Origin: CAYFQB01 sp964345225
Lineage (GTDB): Bacteria > Nitrospirota > Thermodesulfovibrionia > Thermodesulfovibrionales > UBA6898
Reading direction: 5' to 3'
Assembly: GCA_964345225.1 (NCBI GenBank)
Contig: CAYFQB010000076.1
Location: forward strand, 36,958 to 100,957
Length of the DNA stretch: 64,000 bases
Part shown: piece after piece, positions 17,389-26,449 of the stretch
How positions within the stretch are numbered: the stretch's first letter is position 1
Layout of the letters: each line of letters begins with the position of its first letter
Position numbers and translations under genes: made by a program
Notes under the pieces: model-generated
The model's database searches: none
What the model saw: only the letters and a program-made list of their open reading frames with translations
What the model was told of the DNA's origin: nothing

Positions 17389-18309
17389 ATGTACAAGGAA
17401 TTCAGATCTGTATACCTCTCCCTTTCAGAGAGTGATTTTAATGAAAAGATAGAAAATGCTGAGGATATACTCAGTGACTGTACACTCTGCCCCAGGGAAT
17501 GCCATGTTGACAGGATTTCAGGTGAAAGAGGCTTTTGCAGAACTGGCGACAGACCTTTTGTCTCTAGCTGGGGTCCGCATTTTGGGGAAGAAAGGCCTCT
17601 TGTAGGGCGGTTTGGCTCAGGGACAATATTTCTGGGCAACTGTAATCTAGGCTGCTTATTCTGCCAGAATTATTCGATAAGCCACCTTGAAGATGGGACC
17701 GAAATATCCCATGAAAAAGTCTCAGACATAATGCTTTCTCTGCAGAATTCTGGTTGCCATAATATAAATTTTGTGACACCTACACATCAGGTTCCGGCTA
17801 TTATTAAATCTGTGAAGATTGCTTCAGACAAGGGTCTCAGAATTCCGCTGGTTTATAATTGTGGAGGTTACGAATCGCTGGAGACATTAGAAATACTTGA
17901 TGGGATTTTTGATATTTACATGCCTGATTTTAAATATACAAATAATGAATATTCCTCGAAATATTCGGATGCTTATGATTATCCTGAAGTGGCGAAAAAG
18001 GCTATAAGAGAGATGCATAGACAGGTAGGAGACCTTCAATTGGACGAGAGGGGAATTGCTATGAAGGGTCTTCTTATAAGGCATCTTGTTCTCCCTGTTG
18101 ATGTTGCAGGTACATCTGAGGTTGTAAGGTTTATCGCAGAAGAAATATCAAAAGAGACTTACATAAATATTATGGATCAGTATCATCCGTGTTTTAAAGC
18201 CTTTGATAATCCTCCCCTTAACAGAAGAATTACAGGAAAAGAATATGCCAATGCAATAAACCTTGCAATTAAAGCGGGACTGAAGAGAATAGACGGGATA
18301 ACTATATAA
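17389..18309 (+). CDS. Radical SAM protein, PflX / pyruvate formate-lyase-activase-like (COG1313)
   Basis: The 306-residue protein has the radical SAM motif CNLGCLFC (Cys85, 89, 92). Before it lies a second Cys set (Cys31, 34, 38 in CTLCPREC and Cys50 in GFC) typical of the PflX-like family, which may hold another iron-sulfur cluster. Family members resemble glycyl-radical activating enzymes but most have no proven target. No glycyl-radical enzyme is encoded nearby. The only purine-rich ribosome-binding candidate (AGGAAG) is unusually close to the ATG at 17389. Confidence 0.8.
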   Translation: MYKEFRSVYLSLSESDFNEKIENAEDILSDCTLCPRECHVDRISGERGFCRTGDRPFVSSWGPHFGEERPLVGRFGSGTIFLGNCNLGCLFCQNYSISHLEDGTEISHEKVSDIMLSLQNSGCHNINFVTPTHQVPAIIKSVKIASDKGLRIPLVYNCGGYESLETLEILDGIFDIYMPDFKYTNNEYSSKYSDAYDYPEVAKKAIREMHRQVGDLQLDERGIAMKGLLIRHLVLPVDVAGTSEVVRFIAEEISKETYINIMDQYHPCFKAFDNPPLNRRITGKEYANAINLAIKAGLKRIDGITI

Positions 18310-18315
18310 CAATTT

Positions 18316-18596
18316 ACTGCTTACTTTTTGAGGACTAAGAGGTTACGTCTAACGGTTACGGTAACGAAGCCCGTTTCGGTTGTCGTCTATCGGTTACGTA
18401 TTTATTTAGTTTGTCTGGTTTCTCTAGTTTGTCTGGTTTTTTGGTTCGCCCTGCTCCCTGCTCATAGCACCCAGCTTCTTACTCCTTACTTTCCTTTGAT
18501 CTTTACCTTTTACTGCTTACTGCTTAGTTCCTACTACCTACTTTTTAGTGACCAATGGCTAGTGACCAGTGACCAATGACTAATGACTCAATTGGT
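18316..18596. repeat. Intergenic repeat block with heptamer arrays, copy 1
   Basis: This gap between convergent genes is wholly repeat-like. Bases 18334-18399 are identical to 44176-44241. Then come TTTGTCTGG-type words and, from about 18478, heptamer runs (TTACTCC TTACTTT; TACTGCT TACTGCT; AGTGACC AGTGACC AATGACT AATGACT). No reading frame here looks like a real protein. Confidence 0.75.
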
Positions 18597-18597
18597 G

Positions 18598-19077
18598 TTA
18601 CAGTTTAAATATCTCTGCTGTCATGTTTGAAAGGTTAGATATGACAGCAGTTGAGTTTCCGTACAGCCAGCTGCCTGCCTCGCCGGGGTTAACTATAAGG
18701 GTTTTCCTGACTTTTCTTATATCAGGCTCATGCAGGTGGCCGTATATCAGGAGGTCATAATGTCCGCTGTCGGCAAGTGCATCAACAATATGATGCTCAT
18801 GTATCACGATAATCTTTTTGCCGTTCAGTTCAAAGATAAGAGGCTGGTTGAAGATTCTTCCGCCGGACATTTTTTGCAGTAGAAGCTTGTCGCCGTCGTT
18901 GTTGCCGAATATACCGGTAAATTCGCATTTAAGTTCCTTTAAGACCCGGAATGTAAAAGGAGAAGTGTAATCTCCTGCATGTATCACATGTTCTACCTTT
19001 CTTTCATTGAAAAGATCGACTGCTGTTTTTATTTTATCAAGATTGTCGTGAGTATCTGCAATTATTCCAATAATCAC
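18598..19077 (-). CDS. YfcE/MJ0936-type metallophosphoesterase
   Basis: The 159-residue protein is a small calcineurin-like phosphodiesterase. The metal ligands are visible: D and H in IADTHDN (7-9), HAGDYTS, GNNDGD and the paired His in IHEHH and YGHLHEPD. Family members hydrolyse phosphodiesters with Mn or Ni; the natural substrate is usually unknown. It stands alone, convergent with the PflX-like gene across a repeat block. Confidence 0.88.
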   Translation of the reverse strand: MIIGIIADTHDNLDKIKTAVDLFNERKVEHVIHAGDYTSPFTFRVLKELKCEFTGIFGNNDGDKLLLQKMSGGRIFNQPLIFELNGKKIIVIHEHHIVDALADSGHYDLLIYGHLHEPDIRKVRKTLIVNPGEAGSWLYGNSTAVISNLSNMTAEIFKL

Positions 19078-19141
19078 CGGCTCACCTCAGGAAAAGATTA
19101 TAAATGATCGCAAGACATAGTTTCAATGTATTTGGAATTCA

Positions 19142-19336
19142 CCCTAAAAATGTATTTGAGTATAAAAGAAGCAGGTGTATGTGCAGAAAAAGTCTTTACC
19201 ATCACCACCTTTGTAAGTCCTCTTATTACCCAATTGTCTTGACGTTATCATATAAAAGGATTTGTATCAATAAGTAGCAGATTGTGATTTGTAAAGATTT
19301 TTCTGCATGTATACCTGCTTCAAACGCATATCTTGG
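19142..19336. mobile_element. MITE-like element, family A, copy 2 (diverged)
   Basis: The left arm CCCTAAAAATGTATTTGAG and following GAAGCAGGTGTATGTGCAG are matched by an inverted right arm ending near 19336, whose complement reads GAAGCAGGTATACATGCAG followed by the same AAAAA. The centre (about 19195-19300) shares no obvious sequence with the other copies. No open frame is present. It sits upstream of the porin gene. Confidence 0.6.
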
Positions 19337-19509
19337 ATTCATGGATCATAATCGGAGAGGTGAGATAGTTCTCACATATTTTGTCATTGATATCTGTTTT
19401 TCTGTTCGCAATTTCAAGATAAACAAACAGGTATTATTGTATAATAACTCGATTTGTTCCTAATCCGGGAAATTAATATTTTTTAAATTTGATTAATTGG
19501 AGATAATCA

Positions 19510-21000
19510 ATGGGGAAGGGAAAGATCATAATAACTTGTGTATTGCTCTATACCTTAGCCTGGGGACCGGCTATCGCTGACGAAGTAGAGCTGCCCAAGC
19601 GCGTGCTTAAAAACAACATGACTGAAGTCTACAATGTTCTTCCAGAACCGGTCGACAGTTTTACTGGGGCCTTTACAAAGGGCAAGATATATGGAAGGCT
19701 GCGAACAAATTTATTTTACTATAACTGGGATGAAGAGGATAGTAAACAAAAAGATAACCGGGCATTTGGTATTGGCGGTAGCCTCATATATAAAACAGCA
19801 CCTTTTTATGGTTTCAGTGCTACCTTAGGGTTGTATACAACTCAGAATCCCTTTTTCAAGATGGACAAGGACGAAGTGGGCTTTGTCAAGTCAGGGAAAG
19901 ATACATTTGACCGTAACAAGATAAAAGACGGTAGTACTTATGAAGGTCATTGGGGGATGACCTCACTGGCCCAGGTTTATCTGGAATATGAAAGAGTAAA
20001 GTTTAACTTTAAAATTGGCCGCCAGATATTTGAAAGTTTTTTGACTAAGTCAAACGATACCAAAATGATTCCAAATACCTTTGAAGGGATAAGTATGGTA
20101 AATAAGAGTCTGCCAGCTACTACTATCAAGGCAGCATATTTCAGCAAACAAAAACTGAGAGATCATACCGACTTTCATGATGTTATAGCAGTTGATAGCT
20201 GGGATGAGAACGATGACTCTGCAAAACATGCGGGATTAACCAAGGATCGGCTCGATGAAGAGGATATTGATACGGAGCTTGTGATTTTGGGTGTTACAAA
20301 TAAAACGGTCAAAAGACTCAAACTCGATACCTGGGTTACCATAGTTCCCGATTTAGTGTGGTCATTTATGATTGAAGGCAACTATGAAATTCCCCTGACC
20401 AACGGCTGGAGTATAACTCCTGGATTGCGGTACATGAGGCAGATTGATGAAGGGGCAGGCGAAATTGGTGGAGCAGCCCTCAATGGGAGTCTTGCAGGTC
20501 AGGCCGGGAAGCTAAATGGCTATAATGATGCAGATAATATAAAAGGTAGCCTCTATGGCCTGCGGGGTGTGTTGAGAAAAGGTGCAGGCAGTCTGCTTTT
20601 AGGATACACCAAGGTTGCCGATGAAGCTGACCTGGTTTCTCCCTGGCGGGGTTTCCCGACCAGTGGCTATACCCGGTCTATGGCCCAATATAACTGGGAG
20701 GCAAATACCGAGTCATGGATGATTAAAGTCTTTTACGACTTTGGCAAGGCTGGTATTATTCCCGGATTTAGGGCTGCTATTGACTATGCAGTTATGGATT
20801 ACGACGACACCAAGGAAAAAATGGGTGGCCATAGCAAAACTGACAGATCGATCGTTCATATAGATTTGTGGGAAAAATTCGCCCGCCTGCCGAATCTGGA
20901 GGTGAAGGTTAGAATTGGCTTGGTGAGAGCCGATGACAGTTCAAAGGGTACCGATCCTTCCTATAATGAATGGCGTTTTGAAATGAACTATCTCTTTTAA
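19510..21000 (+). CDS. OprD-family-like outer membrane porin
   Basis: The 496-residue protein has a signal peptide (about 1-23, cleavage after IADEV or nearby). The rest is rich in alternating beta-strands with aromatic girdle residues and ends in an aromatic strand (WRFEMNYLF), as needed for BamA assembly. The order of features (GKIYGRLRTNLFYYNW near the start, a GLRYMRQID strand late) fits OprD or Campylobacter-type porins. It should form an 18-strand channel for small solutes. GGAG sits 7 bases before the start. Its codons look somewhat GC-richer than its neighbours, which might mean transfer; I could not measure this. Confidence 0.75.
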   Translation: MGKGKIIITCVLLYTLAWGPAIADEVELPKRVLKNNMTEVYNVLPEPVDSFTGAFTKGKIYGRLRTNLFYYNWDEEDSKQKDNRAFGIGGSLIYKTAPFYGFSATLGLYTTQNPFFKMDKDEVGFVKSGKDTFDRNKIKDGSTYEGHWGMTSLAQVYLEYERVKFNFKIGRQIFESFLTKSNDTKMIPNTFEGISMVNKSLPATTIKAAYFSKQKLRDHTDFHDVIAVDSWDENDDSAKHAGLTKDRLDEEDIDTELVILGVTNKTVKRLKLDTWVTIVPDLVWSFMIEGNYEIPLTNGWSITPGLRYMRQIDEGAGEIGGAALNGSLAGQAGKLNGYNDADNIKGSLYGLRGVLRKGAGSLLLGYTKVADEADLVSPWRGFPTSGYTRSMAQYNWEANTESWMIKVFYDFGKAGIIPGFRAAIDYAVMDYDDTKEKMGGHSKTDRSIVHIDLWEKFARLPNLEVKVRIGLVRADDSSKGTDPSYNEWRFEMNYLF

Positions 21001-21144
21001 TCAGCTCTTTCCATTTGGAAGCTGCCTTTAGCTGCAACCTGTTATCATAGTTATACTGAAATGGTCTGATATTTAGATTTCTTGAAAGCATTTTAGTTTT
21101 TACTGTAGTATAAATTGTCATATATCAAAGAGGGTTATAAAGAA

Positions 21145-22431
21145 ATGGCAAAGACATTGACTAAAAAGATATTCGAATCACATTTAAGAGATATACCTTT
21201 CCCGGGTACAATGGTACTCAATATAGATGTTGTTATGTGCCATGAGATAACCACACCTGTTGCCATAAATGACCTTGTTGCAAGGGGGAAAGACAGGGTC
21301 TTCGACCCCGGGAAGATTAAGGTAGTTATCGACCATGTCACACCTGCAAAGGATACAAAGACAGCAGAACAGGGGAAAATTCTAAGGGAATGGGCCAGAA
21401 GGCATAATATCAGGGATTTTTTTGATATAGGAAGAAACGGAGTATGCCATGTCCTTTTCCCTGAAAAGGGATTCATTCGACCGGGTTACACAGTAATAAT
21501 GGGCGACTCTCACACCTGTACCCATGGGGCCTTTGGTGCCTTTGCAGCCGGCGTTGGAACAACAGATCTTGAAGTAGGAATACTCAAAGGCGTGTGTGCA
21601 TTCAGGGAACCCAGGACGATTCGTATAAACATCAATGGAAAGTTGCCAGAGGGAGTTTACGCCAAAGATATAATTTTAAGGATTATAAAGGAGCTTACCG
21701 TAAAGGGGGCTACCGACTGTGTTATAGAATTTCATGGCGAAGTAGTAAAAAATATGTCAATGGAGAGCAGAATGACAATCTGCAACATGGCAATCGAGGC
21801 AGGAGGAACATCTGGAGTCTGTATGCCTGATGAGGTGACTGTCGATTATCTATGGCCATTTATTTCATCCGACTATAAGGATAAAGAGGCTGCCCTGAAG
21901 GATTTTAAGAGATGGTGGTCTGACGAGGGCTGTGAGTATGTTAAGGTGCTTGATATTGACGTTTCAGAGATGGAACCACAGGTTTCCTATGGTTATAAAC
22001 CTGATGAAGTTAAAAATATTTCAGAAATGGAAGGAATACCCGTTGACCAGATATATATTGGTTCATGTACTAACGGTAGAATAGAAGACCTGCGCATTGC
22101 TGCACAGTATCTAAATGGAAGAAGGATCGCATCAACTGTGAGAGGTATTGTTTCCCCTGCAACGCCAAAAGTATTCAGAGATGCTGATGGAGAGGGAATA
22201 ATTAAGATATTTCTGGATGCAGGTTTCTGTGTTACGAACCCGACATGCGGACCATGTCTTGGAATGAGTGGCGGTGTGCTTGCTCATGGAGAGGTCTGTG
22301 CATCTACGACGAATCGTAATTTTTATGGCAGGATGGGGAAGGGCGGTATGGTGCATCTCATGAGCCCTGCAACTGCTGCGGTAACGGCTGTAGAAGGTAA
22401 GATAGCAGATCCGAGAAAATTCAAGAGGTAA
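21145..22431 (+). CDS. leuC: 3-isopropylmalate dehydratase / homoaconitase family, large subunit
   Basis: The 428-residue protein is of the archaeal-type (LeuC2/HacA) branch of the aconitase family. The three cluster cysteines are present: Cys308 in YIGSCTNGR, and Cys368 and Cys371 in CGPCLGMSGG. GDSHTCTHGAFGAFAAG (120-136) is a second family mark. The small subunit follows after 7 bases. Leucine synthesis is the likeliest role, but leuA and leuB are not in the window, so a homoaconitase or aconitase role is not excluded. The start at 21145 is set by homology (MAKTLTKKIFESH) and an AAAGAGGG 10 bases upstream. Confidence 0.88.
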   Translation: MAKTLTKKIFESHLRDIPFPGTMVLNIDVVMCHEITTPVAINDLVARGKDRVFDPGKIKVVIDHVTPAKDTKTAEQGKILREWARRHNIRDFFDIGRNGVCHVLFPEKGFIRPGYTVIMGDSHTCTHGAFGAFAAGVGTTDLEVGILKGVCAFREPRTIRININGKLPEGVYAKDIILRIIKELTVKGATDCVIEFHGEVVKNMSMESRMTICNMAIEAGGTSGVCMPDEVTVDYLWPFISSDYKDKEAALKDFKRWWSDEGCEYVKVLDIDVSEMEPQVSYGYKPDEVKNISEMEGIPVDQIYIGSCTNGRIEDLRIAAQYLNGRRIASTVRGIVSPATPKVFRDADGEGIIKIFLDAGFCVTNPTCGPCLGMSGGVLAHGEVCASTTNRNFYGRMGKGGMVHLMSPATAAVTAVEGKIADPRKFKR

Positions 22432-22438
22432 GAGACAT

Positions 22439-22963
22439 ATGAAAAAATTCGGTGGAAAGGTACTTTTCCTTGACAGGTCGGATATTAATACAGACGAGAT
22501 AATACCCGCAAGACACATGACTGAGATATCAAAAGATACCCTGAAACTGCATATGCTAGAAGACCTGAAGCTAGAAGGATTTGATCCTCAGGATCCGGAA
22601 ATTTGTGATAAAAGGGTGATAGTAACGCGTGCAAATTTTGGCTGTGGCTCTTCGCGCGAGCATGCGGCATGGGTTTTTGAGGTAAATAAAATAAATGTTG
22701 TGATTGCATCGAGTTTTGCCCGTATATTCAGACAGAACATGTTCAACTGTGGGATGATTGCTATCGAGCTATCTGAGAAGGAGATAGGTAAACTTTTTGA
22801 ATATAAAGATAGCGATGCAGAAATCGAAATTGATTTCAAGAATAACAGATTGACAATTGAATCTGGCAACAGGAGTAATACGTTCAATTACCAGATCTCC
22901 GAGTTTGACAGGACACTTGTTCAAGCAGGCGGATGGGTGGAATTTGCAGATGAAAGATATTAA
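22439..22963 (+). CDS. leuD: 3-isopropylmalate dehydratase small subunit family
   Basis: The 174-residue partner of the large subunit carries the swivel domain. The key motif NFGCGSSREHAAWVF is present, as is the N-terminal DRSDINTDEIIPARHM. The loop between about 25 and 50 that sets substrate size has TEISKDTLKLHML, which I cannot assign to isopropylmalate versus homoaconitate by eye. It is 7 bases downstream of the large subunit gene and clearly co-translated. Confidence 0.88.
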   Translation: MKKFGGKVLFLDRSDINTDEIIPARHMTEISKDTLKLHMLEDLKLEGFDPQDPEICDKRVIVTRANFGCGSSREHAAWVFEVNKINVVIASSFARIFRQNMFNCGMIAIELSEKEIGKLFEYKDSDAEIEIDFKNNRLTIESGNRSNTFNYQISEFDRTLVQAGGWVEFADERY

Positions 22964-22985
22964 ACCTTTAACTTTTTAAATTATT

Positions 22986-23441
22986 ATGTCACCTGAAGAA
23001 AGGTTGAAAGAACTCGGGATAGAGCTGTCTGATATGCCAAAACCACTCGGCTCCTACGTACCATTCGCAAAGACGGGGAACCTCGTTTATCTTAGCGGGA
23101 TGTTACCATTGAAGGAAGGGAAACTTGAAAGGACAGGCAGGGTCGCGGAGTCTGTTACAGTTGATGAAGCTGTTCAGGATGCAAGAACTGCGGCAATAAA
23201 TGCGCTTGCGATACTGAAATCTGCTATAGGAAGCCTTGATAATATAAAGAGATGTGTAAAGATTACGGGATTCATAGCTTCATCTCCTGATTTTACAGAA
23301 CAGCCAAAAGTCTTGAACGGTGCATCTGACCTTCTATACGAAGTATTTGGAGAGGCAGGAAGACATGCTCGCGCTGCTGTTGGTGTGAATATACTGCCAA
23401 TGAACTCACCGGTTGAGATAGAGTTCATCTTTGAGATTTAA
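22986..23441 (+). CDS. RidA/YjgF-family enamine/imine deaminase
   Basis: The 151-residue protein belongs to the longer RidA subgroup (about 150 residues, COG0251-like), with LGIELSDMPKPLGSYVPFAKTG at the front and the conserved ARAAVGVNILP and VEIEFIFEI at the end. The Arg in HARAAVGV fits the substrate-binding Arg of active RidA. It detoxifies reactive enamines from PLP enzymes. It follows leuD by 22 bases, so it probably belongs to the same transcript. Confidence 0.85.
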   Translation: MSPEERLKELGIELSDMPKPLGSYVPFAKTGNLVYLSGMLPLKEGKLERTGRVAESVTVDEAVQDARTAAINALAILKSAIGSLDNIKRCVKITGFIASSPDFTEQPKVLNGASDLLYEVFGEAGRHARAAVGVNILPMNSPVEIEFIFEI

Positions 23442-23457
23442 GGGTCAGACCTGAAAC

Positions 23458-23721
23458 TTAATCTTTATCCTTGTCGTCCTCAAAGGCCTTGAGGTATTCA
23501 TCCGGGATTTTTGGAAGCTGGTTAACTACCCACTTGTGCAGGCAGTCTAAAGAACAAAGGTCGTAATCATCAGCCTGGCCTTTACCTTTCCATTGTCTTA
23601 TCATCAGCCAGCCTTTAAGCATTTCACAGCGGGCATCTTCAGGGTATGTCTCAACATCAGAACAATCAGTATATTTTATGCTTTTTTTACAGAAATTACA
23701 GATTGCATAGCTCTTTGACAT
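23458..23721 (-). CDS. Small Cys-rich zinc-binding-like protein, unknown
   Basis: This 87-residue protein is not one I recognise. It has CNFCKKS (Cys8 and Cys11), a central Cys near 32, then CSLDC (about Cys56 and Cys60), a pattern that could bind one zinc as a treble-clef-like finger. The tail is acidic. It ends 16 bases from the end of the convergent RidA gene. Confidence 0.6.
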   Translation of the reverse strand: MSKSYAICNFCKKSIKYTDCSDVETYPEDARCEMLKGWLMIRQWKGKGQADDYDLCSLDCLHKWVVNQLPKIPDEYLKAFEDDKDKD

Positions 23722-23861
23722 TTTTGTGCCCTAGTGAAGTTTCTTACTAAATTTTACCATAAAAAGAGCTTTTGCTTAACTTAAATTATTTGGACTTCAA
23801 AACAGAAAAAAGATGGGTAGTGGAGAAGGTGATGTTTACAACAGGTAAGGCATTTATCTCA

Positions 23862-24542
23862 TTAGGAAAAAGTAATATTCTTCAGGATAGACAGGACTTC
23901 ATCTTCATTCAGGTCATACCAGTTTTTATAGGCATCTGCAACTGCAAAGGAAAAGCCGCTTCTTATATTAAGACAAACAAGCTCATCTATTTCAGGTAAG
24001 ATTATACCGGTTGTCTTTTCTGATGCGGTTGGTACAGCCACTATAATTTCTTTAGGCCTTTCTTTTTTGACAAATCGTATGGCTGCAAGCATTGTATAAC
24101 CAGATGCAAGTCCATCATCAACTATCAGTACTGTCCTGTTCCGCAGTGATGGATACGGCCTTTCATTTCTGAATAGTCTGTTGCGACTCTTTATACTTTC
24201 CAATGCCTTGGTCTTCTGCTGGTTAATTTCTTCTTCGGTAAGATCAAGACGGTTCAGTAGCCCTTGATTAAATATGACGTTTCCGTCTGGACTTATCGCG
24301 CCGAATCCAGCCTCGGGATTATATGGTATCTGAATCTTTCTTACAATGAGCAGATCCATTGGCAAGCTGAGCACCCTTGATATTTCATAAGCTACTGGAA
24401 CACCACCAGATGGTATTGCAAGAATAAAGGTATCTGGATGTCTGTATGCCTTCAGCTTAAGTGCAATTAAGCGTCCTGCATCCTGCCTGTCCTTAAATAC
24501 ATGTGTTTTGTCTCTTAATTTATTATCCTCGATTAGCCTCAT
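23862..24542 (-). CDS. Phosphoribosyltransferase-like protein (COG1926)
   Basis: The 226-residue protein has a type I phosphoribosyltransferase fold with the PRPP-binding motif VLIVDDGLASGYTM (about 131-144) and an early VFKDRQDAGRLIALKL block typical of COG1926. The family is widespread but its substrate is usually unassigned. It lies 17 bases downstream of the SPL-like radical SAM gene, on the same strand, so they may be co-transcribed. Confidence 0.85.
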   Translation of the reverse strand: MRLIEDNKLRDKTHVFKDRQDAGRLIALKLKAYRHPDTFILAIPSGGVPVAYEISRVLSLPMDLLIVRKIQIPYNPEAGFGAISPDGNVIFNQGLLNRLDLTEEEINQQKTKALESIKSRNRLFRNERPYPSLRNRTVLIVDDGLASGYTMLAAIRFVKKERPKEIIVAVPTASEKTTGIILPEIDELVCLNIRSGFSFAVADAYKNWYDLNEDEVLSILKNITFS

Positions 24543-24559
24543 AATATAATATTACTACA

Positions 24560-25312
24560 TCAGCAGATATTCACTTCTTTTTTAGCAAACCCTTTTTTCA
24601 ATCTCTTGATAATATTATCGACATAGATATTATCAATCCATCTGTTTAAATTAACACGTTTATATATTTTACTGGTCTTTGAAGTATAGTTCATTCTGTC
24701 AATTAGAACGCTCCTGACATAAGGTCTGATTTTTTCGGCAAGTGCCTCGGGATTCATCGGGAGCACAGGACCGATAAATACATAAGTTTCAATACCTTTG
24801 TTGTGTAGTTCTTTCAGTGCATTTATCCTTACACGTATTGGTGGTGCTTTGGGTTCAAAAATCTTCCTGATTTTTTCATCGTCAGTTGTGATGGTAATCC
24901 CTACTACTATGTCTTTAAATTTTTTAAACAATTCGATATCTCTCAGAACAAGAGGTGATTTTGTGAGTATATCCAGGGGGAACTGATACTCCAGAAGTAT
25001 CTCAAGACAGTGCCTTGTCAGTTTATATCTGGATTCGATTGGCTGGTATGGGTCTGTTACTGAGCTGATCATAACATTGCCCCTTACCATATTTTTAAGC
25101 TGTTTTTCGAGAATTTCAGGGGCGTTTATTTTAATATCCACAAATTGTCCCCATGGTTCTGTATGACCAGTAAACCGTTTCATGAAGGTGGCATAACAAT
25201 ACCTGCAGCCATGAAAGCATCCTACATAGGGATTAATACAGTAATCAACACCACCTATCCCTGATCTGGAAATTATTGATTTAACCTTTGTTTTTCTGAT
25301 GAGTAAGCTCAT
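24560..25312 (-). CDS. Radical SAM protein of the spore photoproduct lyase-like family (COG1533)
   Basis: The 250-residue protein has the radical SAM motif GCFHGCRYCYATFM (Cys32, 36, 39) following CINPYVG, as in the SplB-like Rv2578c group. The family includes DNA photoproduct lyases, but these short members often have no known substrate. WGQFVDIKINAPEIL and SSVTDPYQPIESRYKLTR are typical of the group. Confidence 0.82.
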   Translation of the reverse strand: MSLLIRKTKVKSIISRSGIGGVDYCINPYVGCFHGCRYCYATFMKRFTGHTEPWGQFVDIKINAPEILEKQLKNMVRGNVMISSVTDPYQPIESRYKLTRHCLEILLEYQFPLDILTKSPLVLRDIELFKKFKDIVVGITITTDDEKIRKIFEPKAPPIRVRINALKELHNKGIETYVFIGPVLPMNPEALAEKIRPYVRSVLIDRMNYTSKTSKIYKRVNLNRWIDNIYVDNIIKRLKKGFAKKEVNIC

Positions 25313-25444
25313 AATTTAGTTTAACATCATAAGCATTATATTCGCTCCAATTTGATAATTTTAAAGGTATCTGGATTGATGATATAATAACAAGGGCTAT
25401 ATATTAAGGAAGGGGAAATTTTGAGTTTTTTCAAGGGAGATTAA

Positions 25445-26449
25445 ATGGATAAAAGCAAGTTTATTGATGTAAGTTCAGGAATAAGCCCTCTTGGCCCGTC
25501 AAAAAAGGTAAGGGCTGCCCTGCGGAAGGCATTAAAAAACATCAAGAATTATCCTGATCCTGATGCTATAAGACTTAAAAGACTTTTTACATCAAAGTTT
25601 GGGATTCAGAAAGAGGGCATTCTTTTTGCAAATTCGGTAGAAGAGCTTGTTTATCTAATCACATCAGTTTTCAGGCCGAAAAGGGTTCTTGTTGTTGGAC
25701 CTGCTTTGAGAATTTATGAGGGTGCATCTTATGCCGTTGGCGCTGAAACAGAATACGTAACCTCAGATGATAAATCAGATTTTATTCCGGACAAAGAACT
25801 GATAAAGAATAAGATGAACGGTGTTGACCTGCTCTTTATTGCTAACCCCAACCGGATTACAGGCAGGTTAACAAGCAGATATATTTTAGAAGAAATCTTT
25901 GATAATTCAGCATTAAATAGTGTGCGGATTATTATGGATGAATCACTTATAGAATTTACCGATGATGACAGCTATTCTAAGAAAATCACTGACATGAATA
26001 ATATTGTTATACTGAGAACTACTTCACTTTTCTACGGGCTGCCAGGCCTGGAGCTTGCCTATGCAGTTGGTTTTCCGCCTGTTATTTCTGAGTTGGCAAA
26101 GGGTTTGCACTGGTCCTTAAATCATCTTGCACTTGAAGCTGCTAGAACAGCTCTTAGAGATAATACATACAGGAAGCTTACAAAAAGATATATAAATGAT
26201 GAAAAGAAGTATATCAAAGTTAAAATAAAAAAAGCCGATGGCATTAAACTTTATAGTTCTGATTCGAATATACTTCTTATCAAATTGGAATTTCCCGCTG
26301 GAACAGTTTTCGATTTACTGGAAAAAGAAGGTTTTATAATCAAAGACTGTAAAGAAATAGAGGGGCTTAACAGCTCATTATTAAGATTTTCAGTAATGAA
26401 ACATGAAAATAATACCAAATTTTTCAGAATACTAAGTAGTTATCTTTAA
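25445..26449 (+). CDS. HisC/CobD-like PLP-fold protein lacking the catalytic lysine
   Basis: The 334-residue protein has the class I/II aminotransferase fold near HisC and CobD: an N-terminal DVSSGISPLGPSKKV, an ANPNRITG segment (133-140, from NPNNPTG), IIMDESLIEF (162-171) with the PLP-contacting Asp165, and a C-terminal Arg in LRFSV. The Schiff-base motif, normally like R-S-L-T-K-F-Y-x-x-P-G-L-R-x-G-Y, reads RTTSLFYGLPGLELAY (191-206). The lysine is Leu195 and the phosphate-binding Arg is Glu203. It probably cannot transaminate. The frame is intact, so it may be a non-catalytic PLP-fold protein. Its end overlaps the convergent HD-GYP gene by 18 bases. Confidence 0.8.
   Translation: MDKSKFIDVSSGISPLGPSKKVRAALRKALKNIKNYPDPDAIRLKRLFTSKFGIQKEGILFANSVEELVYLITSVFRPKRVLVVGPALRIYEGASYAVGAETEYVTSDDKSDFIPDKELIKNKMNGVDLLFIANPNRITGRLTSRYILEEIFDNSALNSVRIIMDESLIEFTDDDSYSKKITDMNNIVILRTTSLFYGLPGLELAYAVGFPPVISELAKGLHWSLNHLALEAARTALRDNTYRKLTKRYINDEKKYIKVKIKKADGIKLYSSDSNILLIKLEFPAGTVFDLLEKEGFIIKDCKEIEGLNSSLLRFSVMKHENNTKFFRILSSYL

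Noticed and set aside
18328..18579. Open frame of 83 codons in the repeat block
   Set aside because: Composed of repeat words (heptamers and the 66-bp block), with no protein-like features or ribosome-binding site.
19510..21000. Porin gene as a clear horizontal acquisition
   Set aside because: Its composition looks somewhat different by eye, but I cannot compute codon use; kept only as a remark.
21115..21144. Earlier start for the leuC-like gene
   Set aside because: It would start at a TTG without a ribosome-binding site; the ATG at 21145 fits the family start and has AAAGAGGG upstream.
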